Notes: generated by a model not told the origin, from the sequence alone. A stretch of DNA of 64,000 bases from Kibdelosporangium persicum (GCF_013280595.1 NZ_JAAATY010000006.1:124001-188000); one strand, 5' to 3'; positions 1 through 8,475 are shown, counted from the first letter of the stretch. Program-made: numbers and translations.

Positions 1-17
1 TCCCCGCCTTGTTTAGG

Positions 18-45
18 GTGTATACATGAAGTATACGCCATATAC
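18..45. promoter_or_regulatory. GTATAC repeat cluster, possible operator
   Basis: GTATAC occurs at 20-25 and 31-36 and ATATAC at 40-45. GAAGTATAC and ATATACTTC (28-36 and 40-48) form a near-perfect inverted repeat. The block sits just before the ribosome binding site of the beta-helix gene, where a repressor would act. Positions 18-25 fit the GT-N-TA-N-AC pattern of some GntR/HutC operators. No regulator gene is visible, because the window begins here. Confidence 0.4.
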
Positions 46-61
46 TTCGGAGGTTCCCTTC

Positions 62-1705
62 ATGATGCTCTTCGTCGACCCGGCAGGCGACGACTCGGCT
101 CCCGGCACCATCGACCAGCCGTTCGCGACAGTGGACCGTGCCAGAGCCGCCGCCCAACCGGGTGCCGTGATCAACCTCCGCGCCGGAACCTACCGGCTGA
201 CCCGCCCGATGATGCTGTCGGAAGCCGATTCCGGCCTGGTGTTCCAGGCCTACGACGGGGAACGCGTCGTGCTCAGCGGCGGCCAGGTGGTCACCGGGTG
301 GAGCAGGGGAGAGGGCGGCGTGTGGACCGCTCCCCTGCCTGGCCTGGCGACCCGGCAACTGTTCGTCTCCGGCCGTCGAGCCGCCCGGGCGTCGCGAGCG
401 CTCGACGAGCCGATGACCCGGACCGCCACCGGCTACGACATGACCGAACCCCAGCCGTGGCACGGCCAGATGGAGCTGGTCTACCAAGGCGTCTATCCGT
501 GGTCGCACGCACGCTGCCCGGTCGTGAGCGTCGACGCGGCCACGATCACCATGGCTCAGCCCGCGTTCGAGTGGGCCACCAAGCTCTACCAGTCGATGAT
601 CAGCTGGGAAGGCCCCGGCGCGGGGGAGACCAACGGCGCCGACAACCCCACCTCGATCGAGAACAGCCCCGCCTTCCTCACCGAAGGCACCTTCGCTGTG
701 GCCGACGGAATCCTGCACTACCTCCCGCAGCCCGGCGAGACCCTCGGCGACGTCGTCGCGCCCGTCCTGGAAACCCTGGTACAGGGCGACAACGTGCGGG
801 ACATCGTGTTCCGCGGCATCACCTTCGCCGACACGACCTGGCTGCGGCCGAGCACGCCCGAAGGCTTCCTGCACTACCACGGCAACGGCTACTACGACGG
901 CGGCGAGATCATGACCGTCACGTTCGCCGACGGCGCCGGACGAGTGGAAGTCCCGGCCAACGCCGCGACCATGCCCGGCGCGCTGCGGTTCACCGGCTGC
1001 TCCCGCGTCACCTTCGACCACTGCGAACTGACCAGGCTCGGCGGTGTCGCACTGGAAATCCACGGCGGCACCGGCAACACCGTGCGCGACAGCTCGATCT
1101 CGGTCATTGCCGGCGGTGGCGTGGTGCTCGGCGGCGACGCGCGGGATTCCCGCATCGAGAACACCCACATCCACCACATTGGACTGGACTACCACGGATC
1201 ACCCGCCGTCGTGGTGTCCTCGACCCAGCGCACGGTCATCGCCCACAACGAGATCAACGACGTCCCGCACGCGGGAATCGTGCTCTACGACGGTTCCTCC
1301 GCGCAGGTGCTGAACAACCTGGTGAACGACACCATGCAGGTCCTCGCTGACGGCGGCGGCATCTACATCGCCGGCACGCAAGGCACATCCCACGCGGACG
1401 GCGCTCTCATCCGCGGCAACGTCGTGCGCGACACCGTCACCCCGTACAACTACGCGCTCTACACCGATTACGGCGCCGCGTGGGTCACCGTGCAGGGCAA
1501 CGTGATCCACCGCAACGACAACCCTGCGGTGTTCGAGGTGTCGCCGCCCTTGGACCATGTCGCGTTCATCGGCAACTTCTGGGACGCCGACCCCGGTCAC
1601 GCCCCGGAGTCCGTCACGCTCGCCGAGAACACCGTCCTGTCCGACGACGCGTTCGCCACGAACCCGGCGGTGGCCGCCATCGTCTCCGCGGCAGGCCGCC
1701 GGTGA
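62..1705 (+). CDS. Right-handed parallel beta-helix protein, GH141-like
   Basis: This is a parallel beta-helix protein of the pectin-lyase fold, used by many polysaccharide lyases and glycoside hydrolases. Its N terminus (FVDPAGDD, DQPFAT, RAGTYRL, then RQLFVSGRRAARA) follows the pattern of GH141-like proteins. The C-terminal half carries short Asn/Gly-rich coils such as HNEIND, LNNLVND and GNVVRD. No signal peptide is seen, so secretion is uncertain. I chose the ATG at 62 because GGAGG at 49-53 is well placed for it; the ATG at 26 lies inside the GTATAC cluster and has no such site. A carbohydrate-active role is likely, but substrate and reaction cannot be read from the sequence. Confidence 0.8.
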   Translation: MMLFVDPAGDDSAPGTIDQPFATVDRARAAAQPGAVINLRAGTYRLTRPMMLSEADSGLVFQAYDGERVVLSGGQVVTGWSRGEGGVWTAPLPGLATRQLFVSGRRAARASRALDEPMTRTATGYDMTEPQPWHGQMELVYQGVYPWSHARCPVVSVDAATITMAQPAFEWATKLYQSMISWEGPGAGETNGADNPTSIENSPAFLTEGTFAVADGILHYLPQPGETLGDVVAPVLETLVQGDNVRDIVFRGITFADTTWLRPSTPEGFLHYHGNGYYDGGEIMTVTFADGAGRVEVPANAATMPGALRFTGCSRVTFDHCELTRLGGVALEIHGGTGNTVRDSSISVIAGGGVVLGGDARDSRIENTHIHHIGLDYHGSPAVVVSSTQRTVIAHNEINDVPHAGIVLYDGSSAQVLNNLVNDTMQVLADGGGIYIAGTQGTSHADGALIRGNVVRDTVTPYNYALYTDYGAAWVTVQGNVIHRNDNPAVFEVSPPLDHVAFIGNFWDADPGHAPESVTLAENTVLSDDAFATNPAVAAIVSAAGRR

Positions 1706-1827
1706 GCGACTTTTTCTGGTACTACGAACCTAGTTTCATCATCCTGTGACGAAATAACGACCCACTTTCTCCCTACTCCTTCAGATCCAGCCACCTCAAG
1801 TCACATCCGCACAGAAGAGCGGTGACG

Positions 1828-1845
1828 CATCAAACTGGTTTGATG
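1828..1845. promoter_or_regulatory. 18-bp perfect palindrome, ArsR-type operator
   Basis: CATCAAAC-TG-GTTTGATG is a perfect inverted repeat ending 12 bases before the ATG at 1858. The ATCAA-N6-TTGAT core matches operators typical of actinobacterial ArsR repressors. It most likely binds the N-terminal domain of the protein encoded just downstream. Confidence 0.75.
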
Positions 1846-1857
1846 TATTGTCGCGGC

Positions 1858-2583
1858 ATGACCACGTCCGATCGAGCGCCGGTTCCCGAGCTGATGCGCA
1901 TGGCGGCCCACCCGCTGCGCTGGGCACTGATGACCGAACTGGCGGCCAGTGATCGCCGGGTGCGGGAGCTGGTCGCGGCAGTCGGCGAGCCGCAGAACCT
2001 GGTGTCCTACCACCTCCGGCTGCTGCGCTCGGCCGGGCTGGTCACCATGCGGCGCAGCAGTTTCGACGCCCGCGACAGCTACTACCACCTCGACCTGAGC
2101 CGTTGCGGTACGGCGTTCGCCGAGGCCGCGGCCGCGCTGCACCCGGCACTGGCGCCCGCTGGGCGCCAGTGGCCGGCGGGCAGTTCGGTGTTGTTCCTGT
2201 GCACCGGGAACAGTGCCCGCTCACCGATGGCCGAGGCGCTGTTGCGTCACCGTGCCGACGACGTGCAGGTGATGAGCGCGGGCAGTCACCCCAAACCCCG
2301 GCTGCATCCGAACGCGGTGCGAATCCTGCGCGAGGACTACGGCATCGACCTCGAACCCCGTCGGCCGCAGTCGTTGGACGCCCTCGCCGGGCGGCGTTTC
2401 GAATACGTGATCACGTTGTGCGACAAGATCCGTGAGGTTCCTCGTGACCACGGGCCGGCCGTCACGACGCATTGGAGCCTGCCCGACCCGGCCGCCGCCG
2501 CGGACACCGACCAGGCGAGCTATCCGGAGTTCCAGCGGATCGCCAGGGAGATCGACACGCGTATCGCGTACTTGCCGCTGTGA
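1858..2583 (+). CDS. ArsR-type HTH fused to LMW-PTP arsenate reductase
   Basis: A 241-residue fusion. Residues 1-100 form a winged helix of the ArsR type (LVSYHLRLLRSAGLV recognition region). Residues 108-241 are a low-molecular-weight phosphatase/arsenate reductase domain with the P-loop Cys115-x5-Arg121 (CTGNSARS) and the acid loop LPDPA. The expected reaction is reduction of arsenate with thioredoxin or mycothiol; a phosphatase role is the alternative. The start at 1858 leaves the palindrome at 1828-1845 upstream, and an earlier in-frame GTG at 1822 would overlap it. No CxC metal site is visible in the HTH part. It is the first gene of a four-gene operon that lacks an obvious arsenite pump. 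Confidence 0.85.
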   Translation: MTTSDRAPVPELMRMAAHPLRWALMTELAASDRRVRELVAAVGEPQNLVSYHLRLLRSAGLVTMRRSSFDARDSYYHLDLSRCGTAFAEAAAALHPALAPAGRQWPAGSSVLFLCTGNSARSPMAEALLRHRADDVQVMSAGSHPKPRLHPNAVRILREDYGIDLEPRRPQSLDALAGRRFEYVITLCDKIREVPRDHGPAVTTHWSLPDPAAAADTDQASYPEFQRIAREIDTRIAYLPL

Positions 2584-2624
2584 CCTTGCCGCTGTGACCG
2601 AACAACCACGAAGGAGATCCGATC

Positions 2625-3017
2625 ATGACCGCACCGACCGAACAGGCCAGCGTCCGGTACATTGTGGACGATGTGCCGTCGGCGACCGACTTCTACACCA
2701 AGCACCTCGGGTTCACCGTCGCCTTCGACGCCCCGGTTTTCGCCGACGTCCGGCGTGGCGCGTTGAGGTTGTTGCTGTCCGGGCCGGCCACTTCGGGCGC
2801 GCGGGCCACGCCGGCGGACGCGGCGGTCGCCGGACGCAACCGGATTCACCTGATCGTGGCGGATCTGGACGCGGAGATCGAGCGGTTGCGTGCCGCCGGG
2901 CTGACGTTCCGCAGCGACCTGGTGTCCGGTCCGGGTGGACGGCAGATCCTGATCGCCGACCCGGCGGGCAACCTCGTCGAGCTGTTCGAGGCCGCGGCCC
3001 GGCCGGCGAATCAGTGA
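2625..3017 (+). CDS. VOC (glyoxalase/bleomycin-resistance) family protein
   Basis: A 130-residue single VOC module with paired beta-alpha-beta-beta-beta units: VRYIVDDVPSATDFYTKHLGF at the start and DPAGNLVELFE at the end, the latter holding the usual C-terminal metal-ligand Glu. Members include glyoxalase I, extradiol dioxygenases, drug-binding proteins and the organoarsenical lyase ArsI. ArsI uses a vicinal cysteine pair, and this protein has no cysteine, so a C-As lyase role is unlikely. A GGAG site precedes the ATG. It overlaps the next gene by four bases, so it belongs to the operon begun at 1858. Confidence 0.8.
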   Translation: MTAPTEQASVRYIVDDVPSATDFYTKHLGFTVAFDAPVFADVRRGALRLLLSGPATSGARATPADAAVAGRNRIHLIVADLDAEIERLRAAGLTFRSDLVSGPGGRQILIADPAGNLVELFEAAARPANQ

Positions 3018-3682
3018 AAGCACAGGGGATGCGTGATCCGAGGCTGATCGTCGCCGGGGTCCTGCTGGTGGCGCTGATCGCGGTGGCGTTTGTCGTGCCG
3101 CAGTGGGACCCCGGGCAGATCCGGGACTGGGCGGGGTCCGCTGGTTCGTTGTTGCCGTTGCTGTTCTTCGTCGCGCACGCGCTGGCGACCATCGCGATTC
3201 CGCGTATTCCGTTCACGTTGAGCGCCGGGTTGCTGTTCGGGCCGGTCACGGGCACGGTGGTGGCGGTCTGTGCCACCACCGTGAGTGCGGCGTTGGCTTT
3301 TCTGCTCGTGCGGGCGATCGGCCGGGACGCGGTCGCCGCGCGGTTGACTCATCCGGGGGTCGCGGCGGTCAATCGTCGGCTCGCTCGTCGTGGGTGGCTG
3401 GCTGTCGGGTCGTTGCGGCTGATCGGGCCGGTTCCGTTTCCCCTGGTCAACTTCTGTGCCGGGGTGTCGTCGGTGCGGCTCGTGCCGTTCTTGGCCGCCA
3501 CGGCGGTCGGTGTTGTGCCGGGCACGGTCGCCGTTGTCGCTCTTGGTGACGCGTTGACCGGCCGGGTTGATCCCGCGATGGTCGTCGTCACGGCGGTCCT
3601 TGTGGTGCTCGGAGTGGTCGGTCTGATCGTCGACGCCCGTCTGGGTGTCAAGCAACCAGCTGTGAAGGAGCCGGTCGGGTGA
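3014..3682 (+). CDS. TVP38/TMEM64 (DedA-like) membrane protein
   Basis: A polytopic inner-membrane protein of the SNARE-associated Golgi/VTT superfamily, about 222 residues. It shows an N-terminal hydrophobic segment, the family core around LSAGLLFGPVTG, a polar ARLTHPG/NRRLARRG loop, then GSLRLIGPVPFPLVNFCAGVS and further membrane segments. The GTG at 3014 gives a GTGA overlap with the preceding stop; the ATG at 3029 is a shorter alternative. Family members work in lipid scrambling, envelope integrity or anion uptake, and a selenite-uptake role has been described for one. Placement with an arsenate-reductase-like gene suggests oxyanion handling, but that is inference. Confidence 0.85.
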   Translation: MKAQGMRDPRLIVAGVLLVALIAVAFVVPQWDPGQIRDWAGSAGSLLPLLFFVAHALATIAIPRIPFTLSAGLLFGPVTGTVVAVCATTVSAALAFLLVRAIGRDAVAARLTHPGVAAVNRRLARRGWLAVGSLRLIGPVPFPLVNFCAGVSSVRLVPFLAATAVGVVPGTVAVVALGDALTGRVDPAMVVVTAVLVVLGVVGLIVDARLGVKQPAVKEPVG

Positions 3683-4929
3683 GTGGTCCGTCCGCATTGA
3701 GCCGACGGCTGGGCGTCACTGACGCGGTCGTCATCGGGCTGGGCGCGATGGTGGGCGCGGGGATCTTCGCTTCCCTCGCGCCTGCCGCGCGTTCGGCTGG
3801 ATCGGGGTTGTTGCTCGGGTTGGCCGTGGCCGCGGTGGTCGCGTATTGCAACGCGACGTCGTCGGCTCGGTTGGCTGCTCGGTATCCGGCGTCCGGTGGG
3901 ACGTATGTCTATGGCCGTGAGCGGCTGGGGCCGTTCTGGGGTTATCTGGCGGGGTGGAGTTTCGTGGTCGGGAAGACCGCGTCCTGTGCCGCGATGGCTT
4001 TGACTGTGGGTGCGTACGTGTGGCCGGCGCACGCGCATGCTGTCGCGGTGGGGGCCGTGGTGTTGCTGACGGCGGTGAACTACGGCGGTGTGCAGAAGTC
4101 GGCGTGGTTGACCCGGGTGATCGTCGCGGTGGTGCTGGCGGTGCTCGCCGCTCTGGTGGTCGCGGCGTTCGCCGGCGGTGCGCCCGGGTGGGAGCGTTTG
4201 GAGTTCGGTGCTGACATCACGGTGACCGGTGTGTTGCAGGCTGGTGGGTTGTTGTTCTTCGCGTTCGCGGGGTACGCGCGTATCGCTACGTTGGGTGAGG
4301 AGGTTCGTGATCCGGCGCGGACGATCCCTCGGGCGATTCCGTTGGCGTTGGGGATCGCGCTTGTCGTGTACGCCGCGGTGGCTGCGGCCGCGTTGAGTGT
4401 GCTGGGGCCGCAGAGGCTGGCCGGGTCGGCGGCGCCGTTGTCGGATTTGGCGGGTGCCACGGGTTTCGGTGCGTTGTCGCCGGCTGTTCGTGGTGCGGCG
4501 GCGGTGGCCGCGTTGGGGGCGTTGCTGGCTTTGATCCTCGGGGTGTCGCGCACGACGTTGGCGATGGCTCGTGACCGGCATTTGCCGTCGGTGCTGGCGG
4601 TGGTGCATCCGCGTTTCCAGGTTCCGCATCGGGCGGAGCTGGCGGTGGGGGTCGTGGTGGCGGTGGCCGCGGCGGTGGCTGATCTGCGTTCGGCGATCGG
4701 GTTCTCGTCGTTCGGTGTGCTGTTGTACTACGCGGTGGCGAATGCTTCGGCGTGGACGTTGACTCGTGCGGAGAACCGGCCGCCTCGGGTGGTTCCGGTG
4801 GTCGGGTTGCTGGGTTGTCTGGTGCTGGCCTTCACGTTGCCCGGGTTGTCGGTGCTCGTGGGAGCCGCGGTCGTGGCTTTCGGGGCCGTGCTCTACGTGG
4901 TCCGGCGCCGGCCGGCCGCTCGGTTGTGA
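3679..4929 (+). CDS. APC-superfamily amino acid permease
   Basis: A 416-residue permease with about 12 hydrophobic segments. The APC hallmark is near the N terminus (VVIGLGAMVGAGIFASLAP), followed by YPASGGTYVYGRERLG and the conserved GEEVRDPARTIPRAI loop before TM7. Such proteins exchange or import amino acids or polyamines. Translation starts at a GTG overlapping the previous stop (GTGA), so it is coupled to the operon. Its substrate is unknown; an efflux or metabolite-exchange role linked to the ArsR-ArsC fusion is possible but unproven. Confidence 0.85.
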   Translation: MSGPSALSRRLGVTDAVVIGLGAMVGAGIFASLAPAARSAGSGLLLGLAVAAVVAYCNATSSARLAARYPASGGTYVYGRERLGPFWGYLAGWSFVVGKTASCAAMALTVGAYVWPAHAHAVAVGAVVLLTAVNYGGVQKSAWLTRVIVAVVLAVLAALVVAAFAGGAPGWERLEFGADITVTGVLQAGGLLFFAFAGYARIATLGEEVRDPARTIPRAIPLALGIALVVYAAVAAAALSVLGPQRLAGSAAPLSDLAGATGFGALSPAVRGAAAVAALGALLALILGVSRTTLAMARDRHLPSVLAVVHPRFQVPHRAELAVGVVVAVAAAVADLRSAIGFSSFGVLLYYAVANASAWTLTRAENRPPRVVPVVGLLGCLVLAFTLPGLSVLVGAAVVAFGAVLYVVRRRPAARL

Positions 4930-5292
4930 CTTGCCCGGTTTTGACGCGCGATTACGTCGTGTTTCGAATGTCCCGGTCGATGAGAGTCTGCCCCGGCCGG
5001 AGGCCGGAATCGGCTCGGTGGGGCGGTTCCTGGCGTCGCCGCGGGATCGCCGCGAATACTGGTTGTCTTTGGGCGGTCCCGCGGTGGCGTCAGGGGCCGC
5101 ATCCGGCCCGGCTATCGCGATCGGGCATTTGAAACACGGCCTAGTCGTGTCGGGACTGTTTCCCGTTTTTTACAGTCATTCGGGTAGGCCGTTCGGCGGC
5201 TGACCGGTAGTCATGCGGTCGGTACCGTCGGTGACCTGCCCGGGCATTTCCTCCTGTTCGGGCATTCCCTGCTGCGATCCGGAGGTTTGTTC
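4930..5292. other. Intergenic region between permease and protease
   Basis: No convincing gene is present; short frames here lack start sites and protein character. The region holds the intrinsic terminator at 5151-5171 and, at its end, GGAGG (5281-5285) for the protease. The promoter of the protease must lie between about 5172 and 5270, but I could not assign it. Confidence 0.6.
5151..5171 (+). terminator. Intrinsic terminator with T-run
   Basis: CGGGA-CTGTT-TCCCG forms a five-base-pair hairpin followed at once by six T residues (5166-5171). It would end transcription of the 1858-4929 operon before the protease gene. It is one of the few hairpins in the window with a true T-run. Confidence 0.7.
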
Positions 5293-7242
5293 ATGCTGCG
5301 GTCTCGACGCGGCTTACTCGTGGGTTCTGTTTTCGCCGCGGCGCTGATGACGACCGGTGTCGTCAGCGCTGTCGGCTCCGACACTCCGCAGGACGCCCAG
5401 TTCATCTACCTGGCGAATCGCACGTTCGACCCGACCAGGGCCGGTGTGCTGGCCGGGGCGGGTGAGTCGGGCAACGGTGCCTATCTGGTGCAGTTCCGTG
5501 GTGTTCTGACCGACGTCCAGCGTGCGCAATTGCGGGCACTGGGCGCTCGAATCGGTGCGTACATTCCTGATTTCGCGTACGTCGTGCGGATGGGTGCGTC
5601 GGCGAAGAAATCAGTGTCCGAGTTGAATTTCGTGCGGTGGCTGGGGGACTATCAGCCCGCTGACAAGGTGGAGATGACGGCGGCGAGGGCGGCCGTGTCC
5701 GGGCAGTACCTTGTCACTCTGGTCGAGCCGGATGTGGCCGATCAGCGCGTGGTCGCCGAGCGGATCAGGCGTGCCGGTGGACAGGTGGAGATGATCTCTG
5801 AGAGCCGCCAGCACCTGTCCGCCACGCTGGGTGCGGAGCAGTTGGCCGCGGTGAGCCGGTTGCCCGAGGTGTTGGCTGTCGGTGCGTTGTCGGCGCCGGA
5901 GACGGATATCAGCACCGCTCGGGAGGCAAGTGGTGCCAACGCGATCGAGGCCGCGGGTGGGTATCGCGGTCAGGGCGTGCGTGGTGAGGTGATGGACGGT
6001 GGGTTGCGTACGACGCATCAGGAGTTCGGGGCGCGTCCGCCGGTGATGCACGGGCCGAACTCCACTGACACCGGGCATGGCACGTCGACCTACGGTGAGA
6101 TTTTCAGCCAGGGTGCCGGCGGTGCGGCGCGTCGTGGGATGTTGCCGGAAGGGCAGGGCATCTTCGCGACGTATCCGAAGTCGGACCGGTACGCGCACAC
6201 TGGTGAGTTGGTGGCGTCGACGGGGACTTATCGTGCGGTGTTCCAGAGCAACAGTTGGGGTGGTGCGCGGACCACGTCGTACACGACGGTGTCGGCGGCG
6301 ATGGACAGGATCGTGTTCGATCACGACATTCTGATCTGTCAGTCGCAGTCCAACGCGGGTACGCGGAGTTCGCGGCCGGAGGCGTGGGCCAAGAACGTGG
6401 TGTCGGTGGGTGGGCACTATCACCGCAACACGTTGGCGCGCACTGATGACGCGTGGAATGGTGGTGCGAGTATCGGTCCGGCGGCGGACGGCAGGCTCAA
6501 GCCGGATCTGTCGAACTACTATGACGCGATCGACACGACCTCGTCGTCGAGTGACACGTCGTACACGACGTCGTTCGGTGGTACGAGTGGCGCGACGCCG
6601 ATCACGTGTGGCAACGCGGGTTTGTTGTTCCAGATGTGGGCTGATGGTGTGTTCGACGGTGGTCCGGGCAAGGGGCGTGACGTGTTCGCGTCCCGGCCGC
6701 ATGCGTCGACGGCGAAGGCGTTGTTGGTCAACACGGCCAACCAGTATCCGTTCACGGGTACTGAGCACGACATGACCCGGACTCATCAGGGTTGGGGCAG
6801 TGCGAGTGCCGGGAACGCGTATGAGGTGGCGCGTGCCAATGGGTGGAAGTTCCCGATCCTGGTCAATGAGACGGATCTGGTGACGCAAGGGCAGACTCGG
6901 AGTTATTCGTTGGCGGTGTCGGCGGCCAAGCCGTTGAAGGCGACGTTGGTGTATACCGATCCGGCGGGCAGCCCGAGTGCGTCGGTGGCGCGGGTGAATG
7001 ATCTGACGTTGCGGGTGACGGCGCCGGACGGCACGGTGTACTACGGCAACAACGGTTTGTCGGCGGGTACGGTGTCCACTTCGGGCGGTTCGCCGAACAC
7101 TGTGGACACGGTGGAGAACGTGATCCTGAATTCGGCGGCGCCGGGCACGTGGAAGATCGACGTGATCGCGAGCCAGGTCAACGCCGACGGGCACGTGGAG
7201 ACGGCGGCGACGGACGCGGACTACGCGCTGGTCGTGCAGTAA
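5293..7242 (+). CDS. Secreted S8 subtilisin-like serine protease (KP-43 type)
   Basis: A 649-residue exported protease. It has an Arg-rich N terminus and hydrophobic core ending near VVSAVGS (signal peptide), a propeptide-like region of about 200 residues, and the S8 catalytic domain: Asp235 (VMDGG), His262 (GHGTS), Asn in SQSNAGT and Ser432 (GTSGATP). A C-terminal beta-sandwich of about 130 residues (YSLAVS, KATLVYTDPAGSP, NDLTLRVTAPDG, TWKIDV) matches the domain attached to KP-43 proteases. The ATG at 5293 is chosen because GGAGG at 5281-5285 is seven bases upstream. It is single-gene, flanked by terminators at 5151 and 7258. Confidence 0.9.
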   Translation: MLRSRRGLLVGSVFAAALMTTGVVSAVGSDTPQDAQFIYLANRTFDPTRAGVLAGAGESGNGAYLVQFRGVLTDVQRAQLRALGARIGAYIPDFAYVVRMGASAKKSVSELNFVRWLGDYQPADKVEMTAARAAVSGQYLVTLVEPDVADQRVVAERIRRAGGQVEMISESRQHLSATLGAEQLAAVSRLPEVLAVGALSAPETDISTAREASGANAIEAAGGYRGQGVRGEVMDGGLRTTHQEFGARPPVMHGPNSTDTGHGTSTYGEIFSQGAGGAARRGMLPEGQGIFATYPKSDRYAHTGELVASTGTYRAVFQSNSWGGARTTSYTTVSAAMDRIVFDHDILICQSQSNAGTRSSRPEAWAKNVVSVGGHYHRNTLARTDDAWNGGASIGPAADGRLKPDLSNYYDAIDTTSSSSDTSYTTSFGGTSGATPITCGNAGLLFQMWADGVFDGGPGKGRDVFASRPHASTAKALLVNTANQYPFTGTEHDMTRTHQGWGSASAGNAYEVARANGWKFPILVNETDLVTQGQTRSYSLAVSAAKPLKATLVYTDPAGSPSASVARVNDLTLRVTAPDGTVYYGNNGLSAGTVSTSGGSPNTVDTVENVILNSAAPGTWKIDVIASQVNADGHVETAATDADYALVVQ

Positions 7243-7257
7243 GGCACTGTGACTGTG

Positions 7258-7289
7258 GTGGCCCGGGGCTTTGGCCGGTCCCGGGCCAC
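7258..7289. terminator. Bidirectional hairpin terminator
   Basis: GTGGCCCGGG (7258-7267) and CCCGGGCCAC (7280-7289) form a perfect 10-bp stem with a 12-base loop. It lies between the ends of the convergent protease and TetR genes. No T-run follows, which is common for actinobacterial terminators. Confidence 0.65.
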
Positions 7290-7309
7290 TGTCGTGTCCG
7301 GTTGGTCCT

Positions 7310-7924
7310 CTACTGGCTACCGGTCGGCGTCGCGGGGTAGTCAAGGCCGGTGGACAGCAGGTCGAACGCCTGCCTGATCAGTTCGGATTCCGGTGCTTGG
7401 TGGCCGGCGGCTCGCCAGGCATCGATCGCCGTCGGCACCGCGCACAGCGCTACCGAGGCGACCAGATAAGGCCGGGGGTCCTGGGCTGGGTCGACCCCCA
7501 TCCGGGCGCCGACCAGACGCGCCAACGTGTCGAAGCGGGCGGTTCCCCGCTCGATACGCGCGGCCGTCAGCGCCGGGCTGGCCGAGATCAGGTTCTGCAG
7601 GCTGTGGAAGCGCGCTTGCGTCTCGGACGATCGCACGACTTGAACCGCGGCTGTCCGCATCGCGGTCAGCACCGGCATGTCGGCCGGTTGTGCGGCGAAC
7701 GCGTCGAGTATCGCGGTGACTTGTTCGTCGGCGAGTGACAGCGCGACGTCCTCCTTCGAGGTGAAGTACCGGAAGAACGTTCGCGACGAGACTTCCACGG
7801 CTTCGGCGATCTGGTCGATGGTCGTGGCCTCGTAGCCGTTGGTGCAGAACAACTCGTGGGCCGCGTCGATCAGCGCTTCCCGTGTCCGCTGCTTCTTGCG
7901 TTCCCGCAGGCCGGGCTTGTCCAT
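7310..7924 (-). CDS. TetR/AcrR-family repressor
   Basis: A 204-residue regulator. The N-terminal HTH is clear (RTREALIDAAHELFCTNGYEATTIDQIAEAV, then RTFFRYFTSKEDV), followed by a helical ligand domain. I start it at the ATG giving MDKPGLRERKKQ; upstream codons run into the shared promoter. It is divergent from the Ddn-like gene at 8005, and the palindrome at 7980-7994 lies between that gene's -35 and -10 boxes. It probably represses the reductase and itself in response to an unknown hydrophobic ligand. Confidence 0.85.
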   Translation of the reverse strand: MDKPGLRERKKQRTREALIDAAHELFCTNGYEATTIDQIAEAVEVSSRTFFRYFTSKEDVALSLADEQVTAILDAFAAQPADMPVLTAMRTAAVQVVRSSETQARFHSLQNLISASPALTAARIERGTARFDTLARLVGARMGVDPAQDPRPYLVASVALCAVPTAIDAWRAAGHQAPESELIRQAFDLLSTGLDYPATPTGSQ

Positions 7925-7968
7925 GCCGGCCAGCGTACGGCAACACGTCACCGCCTGGCTTTTGTCAG

Positions 7969-7998
7969 TTGACGACACTTGTCATGAGATGACAGAAT
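7969..7998 (+). promoter_or_regulatory. Promoter with embedded TetR operator
   Basis: TTGACG (7969-7974) and CAGAAT (7993-7998) with an 18-base spacer form a sigma-70-type promoter for the gene at 8005; the start codon is so close that the mRNA is likely leaderless. The spacer carries TGTCAT-GAG-ATGACA (7980-7994), a perfect inverted repeat, and a second half-site group GTCA-GT-TGAC lies at 7964-7973. A bound TetR dimer would block RNA polymerase directly. Confidence 0.65.
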
Positions 7999-8004
7999 GA
8001 GGGC

Positions 8005-8475
8005 ATGCCGAAGCCACCCCCGCCGTCGTCTCGTTACTGGAAGCTGCATCGACAGCTCGCGCGGCTCAACACGTTCCTGTTCCGCAAAACCGGTGGCAAG
8101 GTGGGCGGGTCGTTCTTCGGCGGCGCGCCCGTGCTGCTGCTGCACCATGTCGGCCGCAAGTCCGGCCAGCGCAGGATCAGCCCACTGATCTATCTCGACG
8201 ACTCGCCACGGCTGGCCGTCGTCGCGTCGAAGGGCGGCGTGGACGCGAACCCGGCGTGGTTCCACAACTTGATGGCGATGGCGACCACCGAGGTGGAGCT
8301 GCCCGGCGGGGAACGCCGGCGAGTCCGTCCGCGCGTCGCCGAGGGCGCGGAGCGGGCCCGCCTGTGGGAGCGGGCGGTGGCGATCTACAAGCCCTACGCG
8401 AGCTACGCGACCTACACCGAGCGCACGATCCCTGTGGTCGTGCTCGAACCCGCCGACACCACGCCGACCGCTTAG
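8005..8475 (+). CDS. Ddn-like F420-dependent nitroreductase/quinone reductase
   Basis: A 156-residue member of the deazaflavin-dependent nitroreductase family (DUF385), a split-beta-barrel fold that uses reduced F420 to reduce quinones and nitroaromatics. Family marks are LLHHVGRKSGQRRISPLIYL, KGGVDANPAWFHNLMA and YASYATYTERTIPVVVLEP. It has no signal peptide or membrane segment; the N terminus is probably peripheral to the membrane as in relatives. It is divergent from and likely repressed by the TetR at 7310. A second gene of this family, also beside a TetR gene, lies at 38825. Confidence 0.85.
   Translation: MPKPPPPSSRYWKLHRQLARLNTFLFRKTGGKVGGSFFGGAPVLLLHHVGRKSGQRRISPLIYLDDSPRLAVVASKGGVDANPAWFHNLMAMATTEVELPGGERRRVRPRVAEGAERARLWERAVAIYKPYASYATYTERTIPVVVLEPADTTPTA

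Noticed and set aside
2432-3013. Long upstream extension of the TVP38-like protein
   Set aside because: It overlaps the arsenate reductase and VOC genes in a different frame and has no family resemblance.
3014-7242. TTG-leucine-rich codon use as a sign of horizontal transfer
   Set aside because: The same codon use is seen at 58-63 kb, so it is not specific to this block.
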